Assembly (NCBI GenBank): GCA_023379515.1
Contig: JAMCQQ010000054.1
Span: 1-7,929 of the forward strand
Source of the DNA: Actinomycetota bacterium
GTDB taxonomy: Bacteria > Actinomycetota > Humimicrobiia > Humimicrobiales > Humimicrobiaceae
Reading direction: 5' to 3'
DNA length: 7,929 bases
The position numbers and the translations under genes were made by a program. This document shows positions 5,888-7,929 of the stretch, piece by piece. The notes under the pieces are model-generated. The model ran no database searches. It was given only the letters and a program-made list of their open reading frames with translations, and had not been told where the DNA came from. Numbering within the stretch: position 1 is the stretch's first letter; each line of letters opens with the position of its first letter.

Positions 5888-6871
5888 TTATTTTTCAGGA
5901 ACCATAGGTTTAGCAACGCTGTCTGGTAAAGGATTTTCTCCGGTTTTTCCCGGATTATCGTTTGGACCGCGTTCTATTTTAACCTCTGGTGCTTGTTCTC
6001 CTTTAACTTGTGCGGGCATTTTAAATACAAACCCGACTCTTACATCATTGCCTTTAGTTCCTGGAATCGCAAAAGCTGCTATTCCTTGTTCGTTGGCCCT
6101 GTAAATTACAGGTGAACCATCCGGCCATGTTAAAATTTTTCCGGTATCGGGATCGATTACAAATATTTCCTGTAAAGGTTCTAAGCCATGGAAATTGTAT
6201 TGCATATCCCATTTGTCGCTTTGCACAAACCTTCCGGTATCTGGATCTGTTCCCCATGCTCCTTCGTGTTGATGTTTGTCAAGCTGCATAACTGCAACCA
6301 TGACTTTTCCTCCGTCTCTTCCGGAAACGATTAATTCTCCTACATTTCCGTGGGAAGTAAGAACGGCAGCGTTTTTATCAACGTTTTCAAAAGCTACCGG
6401 ATACCAAGGGCCTATTCCTCTGTAATCATGGGCTTTATCTTCTTGTGTAATATCATAAACAGGGTGAAACCATTCTCTCTCTTTATACATTTGGTTTTGT
6501 CCACCTTGTCTTAACTCTCTGACCATGTCTCCCGAAATTACAGAAGGTACGGGAATTGGTAAAGCAAGAATTTGATCTTGTTTTTCCGGTGTCGCAACCA
6601 ATTTTACGGCATCGGCCTGGAATTTCTCTGCAGCAACGAGGATAGTATTTACGTTTTGTTTTCCATATAACGCATCTAATTGTTTATGGGCTAAATCTTT
6701 TTCCTGTTGAGTGCATCCGGCCATTACTGCGGCAGCTATTCCTCCTGCCATTATAATTCCAGTGACTTCACCTCTTCTGGAAATTCTGAAATGTGGTCTT
6801 TGGGATTGAGCAGGTTCCATTTGGGCCACTTTTCCCGTGGGTTGTAATTCAACTCGTTCTAATCTTGTCAT
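5888..6871 (-). CDS. Unrecognised putative lipoprotein with twin-arginine-like N-terminus
   Basis: I do not recognise this 327-residue protein. A polar N-terminal region of about 37 residues contains RISRRGEV (29-36). A small-residue hydrophobic stretch (37-52) and VMAGC (49-53) follow, which resembles a lipobox with Cys53 as the lipidated residue. SRR before the hydrophobic stretch recalls a Tat signal, though the usual Phe-Leu after it is missing. The mature part has an alpha-like stretch (54-92) and then a Trp/Tyr-rich domain (about 130-285) with REWFHPVYD (132-140), GIGPWYPVAF (152-161) and DPDTG twice (209-213, 240-244). The tail (289-327) is Pro/Lys/Asn-rich and probably disordered. Cys53 is the only cysteine, which supports lipidation. 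The start is fixed by a strong Shine-Dalgarno at 6877-6887. By eye its codons are less AT-rich than those of the glycosyltransferases, as expected for a well-expressed gene. It lies 76 nt after the surface-protein gene on the same strand and may be cotranscribed. Confidence 0.88.
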   Translation of the reverse strand: MTRLERVELQPTGKVAQMEPAQSQRPHFRISRRGEVTGIIMAGGIAAAVMAGCTQQEKDLAHKQLDALYGKQNVNTILVAAEKFQADAVKLVATPEKQDQILALPIPVPSVISGDMVRELRQGGQNQMYKEREWFHPVYDITQEDKAHDYRGIGPWYPVAFENVDKNAAVLTSHGNVGELIVSGRDGGKVMVAVMQLDKHQHEGAWGTDPDTGRFVQSDKWDMQYNFHGLEPLQEIFVIDPDTGKILTWPDGSPVIYRANEQGIAAFAIPGTKGNDVRVGFVFKMPAQVKGEQAPEVKIERGPNDNPGKTGENPLPDSVAKPMVPEK

Positions 6872-6876
6872 TTATT

Positions 6877-6887
6877 TCACCCCCCTT
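6877..6887 (-). promoter_or_regulatory. Strong Shine-Dalgarno of the 327-residue gene
   Basis: AAGGGGGGTGA on the minus strand, differing from the anti-SD complement GGAGGTGA at one base, with 5 nt to the ATG at 6871. No other complete gene in the window has a comparable site, so this one decides the start and suggests strong translation. Confidence 0.8.
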
Positions 6888-6893
6888 CAGTTA

Positions 6894-6956
6894 TCCGCTT
6901 AAAATAAGCACGGACAGTTCTAAAAAGCAAGTTAATAATGCTAAGTTTTAAGCGGA
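6894..6956. repeat. 11-bp perfect inverted repeat spanning the gap between two envelope genes
   Basis: TCCGCTTAAAA (6894-6904) and TTTTAAGCGGA (6946-6956) are perfect reverse complements separated by 41 bases. One arm contains the stop codon of the surface-protein gene; the other lies just upstream of the next gene's Shine-Dalgarno. A large stem-loop in the minus-strand mRNA could stabilise it or separate expression of the two genes. No T-run follows, so a simple terminator is unlikely. Confidence 0.65.
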
Positions 6957-7670
6957 AAGATTCTTTTTGTTTTTAATTAAAGATTTTTTTCTCAAAAAGT
7001 ATCCCAAAGTTCCTGTCGGGATTAATCCTAAAAGAGACCACATTTCTGGTCCTGTCGACGGAGTGGTTGTAATGGTAGGTTGTGGAAAAACCTTAAGTCC
7101 GCCTTTGGTTGTCGTTTCTGCTGTTAAAACAGTTTTTTGAATACAAAATTGACTATTATCCTGGCTTACCTGCCCTGTGCCTTCGACCGTCGCGACCGCC
7201 TGATTTACAACACATACGATTCCTTTATCATTCGGTAATTGATCGTTTGGCGCTACTTTTCCTTGTATATCAAATGTTTTTGTCTCGTTCGGATTTAATC
7301 CGTCGATTGTAAATGATAAAAGTTTCATACTGGCTTCAAAATTTCCCGTGCCCGACACAAAATTGACAAATTGCGGAAATACATCCCGAAGGCTTATTTT
7401 ATTGAGTTTTGCTGATCCGGTATTTGTTATATTGATTTTAAAGTTTATAGTTTGATCTGGAGAAAATTTAACATCGTTAACATCGAGATTGTCGACAAAA
7501 GTGTTTGTTTTAGGATTTAAAACGGTTTTGTTGACTGAAATGTTTCCAACTTGTTCGCAGGTTTGTCCACCGCCGTATATCGGCTGGCACGAGGTGTCAG
7601 CGTTCACGGAGACTGCTAATAGCATATAGCCGACGGCGAATAAACAGAAGGAGAATAAATATTTTTTCAT
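6948..7670 (-). CDS. DUF11-like surface protein with variant sorting motif
   Basis: A 240-residue exported protein. It has a signal peptide (Lys2-Lys3, hydrophobic 4-21, likely cut after VNA at 24), then SCQPIYGGGQTCEQ (27-40), a Cys-x9-Cys motif I associate with Microgenomates surface proteins. A DUF11-like Ig-type domain follows (about 47-165): FSPDQTINFKINITNTGSAK (69-88), then a region matching the usual 'D-x-FP..V.F.SG.G' pattern (96-109). C28/C38 and C153/C176 could form disulfides. The C-terminus has TTTPSTGPEM (201-210), a hydrophobic stretch (211-225) and RKK (227-229). This is an LPXTG-like architecture with PSTGPE in place of the classic pentapeptide, suggesting sorting by a sortase-like enzyme or simple membrane anchoring. 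The role is probably structural or adhesive at the cell surface. It has a near-perfect promoter but a leader of only about 12 nt without Shine-Dalgarno. Confidence 0.9.
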   Translation of the reverse strand: MKKYLFSFCLFAVGYMLLAVSVNADTSCQPIYGGGQTCEQVGNISVNKTVLNPKTNTFVDNLDVNDVKFSPDQTINFKINITNTGSAKLNKISLRDVFPQFVNFVSGTGNFEASMKLLSFTIDGLNPNETKTFDIQGKVAPNDQLPNDKGIVCVVNQAVATVEGTGQVSQDNSQFCIQKTVLTAETTTKGGLKVFPQPTITTTPSTGPEMWSLLGLIPTGTLGYFLRKKSLIKNKKNLSA

Positions 7671-7688
7671 GGATTCTTAAGTTAGGGC

Positions 7689-7717
7689 ATTATATTAAAC
7701 ATTATAGGACTTGTCAA
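7689..7717 (-). promoter_or_regulatory. Perfect-consensus sigma70 promoter of the surface-protein gene
   Basis: On the minus strand TTGACA (7712-7717) and TATAAT (7689-7694) are both perfect and separated by 17 nt. The predicted start at about 7682 gives a leader of some 12 nt to the ATG at 7670. A TCAAG just upstream (7725-7729) is a partial echo of the -35 box. The strength fits an abundant envelope protein. Confidence 0.85.
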
Positions 7718-7730
7718 TAGGCACTTGACC

Positions 7731-7837
7731 CATCTAATCTTTCCGTTCGCCTTTTCAATATTATTCATATACGGCTCACGGAGCGATTTCAGCCGGGTCT
7801 TCGTGCCGATATTAATGAGTCTGGTGCAATACTCCCA
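7731..7837. other. Unassigned intergenic stretch with a GC-richer core
   Basis: No gene is recognised here. Bases 7771-7830 are about 53% G+C (32 of 60 by count), clearly above the surrounding DNA. They contain CGGCT (7772-7776) pairing with AGCCG (7791-7795), and CACG (7777-7780) pairing with CGTG (7802-7805). On the minus strand one frame stays open for about 50 codons after the TAA at 7838-7840 but has no recognisable protein similarity. It could be an RNA, a gene relic or ordinary spacer. Confidence 0.4.
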
Positions 7838-7929
7838 TTAGATTGATATAGCAATGTCAAAGAGCTTGAGAGCATAACAAATCAAGGACAGATATACATT
7901 TTTTGCAAATGCTAAAATTCCCCGTGTCT
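7838..7929 (-). CDS. Possible 3' end of a gene entering from the right edge
   Basis: An open frame from the window edge reads 29 residues, including ILAFAKNVYLSLICYALKLF, and ends at TAA (7838-7840). The hydrophobic content could be the last membrane helix of a protein, or chance in AT-rich DNA. A 92-base fragment cannot settle this. It would be the upstream neighbour of the surface-protein gene on the same strand. Confidence 0.25.
   Translation of the reverse strand, partial: TRGILAFAKNVYLSLICYALKLFDIAISI

Noticed and set aside
6054..6257. Minus-strand open frame of 67 codons with repeated RSRYRK.
   Set aside because: It is a shifted-frame shadow of the 327-residue gene; the repeat reflects the duplicated DPDTG codons of the real frame.
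7755..7790. GAGCCGTA-like sequence on the minus strand, similar to the start of group II intron domain V.
   Set aside because: The matching second arm ending in a CGGTTC-type sequence is absent, and no reverse transcriptase is visible.
7852..7866. Minus-strand AGCTCTTTGACA resembles the boxA antitermination sequence of rRNA operon leaders.
   Set aside because: No rRNA follows within the window in that direction; instead there is a separate strong promoter and a protein gene. The bases also lie in the edge reading frame.
1..7929. Search for CRISPR arrays, tRNA genes or other tandem repeat arrays.
   Set aside because: No regularly spaced repeats and no T-loop GGTTCGA-type sequence in a tRNA-like context were seen on either strand by eye.

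Overview
The window looks like accessory chromosome from a Candidate Phyla Radiation bacterium (Patescibacteria), most likely of Microgenomates type. This is inference from content, without a database search. The DNA is AT-rich and the genes are compact and mostly lack Shine-Dalgarno sequences. There is a remnant of an IS481/integrase-like transposase of the kind common in that group. A surface protein combines a Cys-x9-Cys GGG motif, a DUF11-like domain and a PSTGPE C-terminal anchor, which I associate with Microgenomates. TAA, TAG and TGA all act as stops, so there is no sign of UGA recoding.

Left part (1-2061, all minus strand): a glycan-related block. A DPM1/DPG-like GT2 glycosyltransferase (1318-2061) is followed by an N-terminal transposase fragment (1035-1286). 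Then comes a second GT2-fold protein (192-947) in which both acidic catalytic motifs appear to be replaced, and finally the first ten codons of another gene that runs off the left edge. The last two each have a promoter with a TTGACA -35 box duplicated in tandem.

Middle part (2062-5819, plus strand): a 95-bp divergent intergenic region carries overlapping promoters for both directions. It drives a tight three-gene operon (1-nt gap, then 4-nt overlap). The genes encode a membrane-anchored or secreted protein of unknown function with a CPDC motif, a 600-residue polytopic GT-C-like membrane protein, and a GT4 (GT-B fold) glycosyltransferase. Together with the GT2 genes this suggests assembly and export of a cell-surface glycan or glycosylation of surface proteins. 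A cytosolic GT4 and a DPM/DPG-type GT2 would build or charge a lipid carrier, and the GT-C-like protein would transfer sugars on the outer face. The operon ends at a strong hairpin that also serves the convergent gene.

Right part (5888-7670, minus strand): two cell-envelope genes. A DUF11-like, C-terminally anchored surface protein starts from a promoter with perfect consensus hexamers. It is followed by an unrecognised 327-residue putative lipoprotein with a twin-arginine-like N-terminus and the only strong Shine-Dalgarno sequence in the window. An 11-bp inverted repeat lies around the gap between them.

The last 200 bases (7731-7929) hold a short reading frame entering from the right edge and a GC-richer stretch of about 60 bases that I cannot assign.
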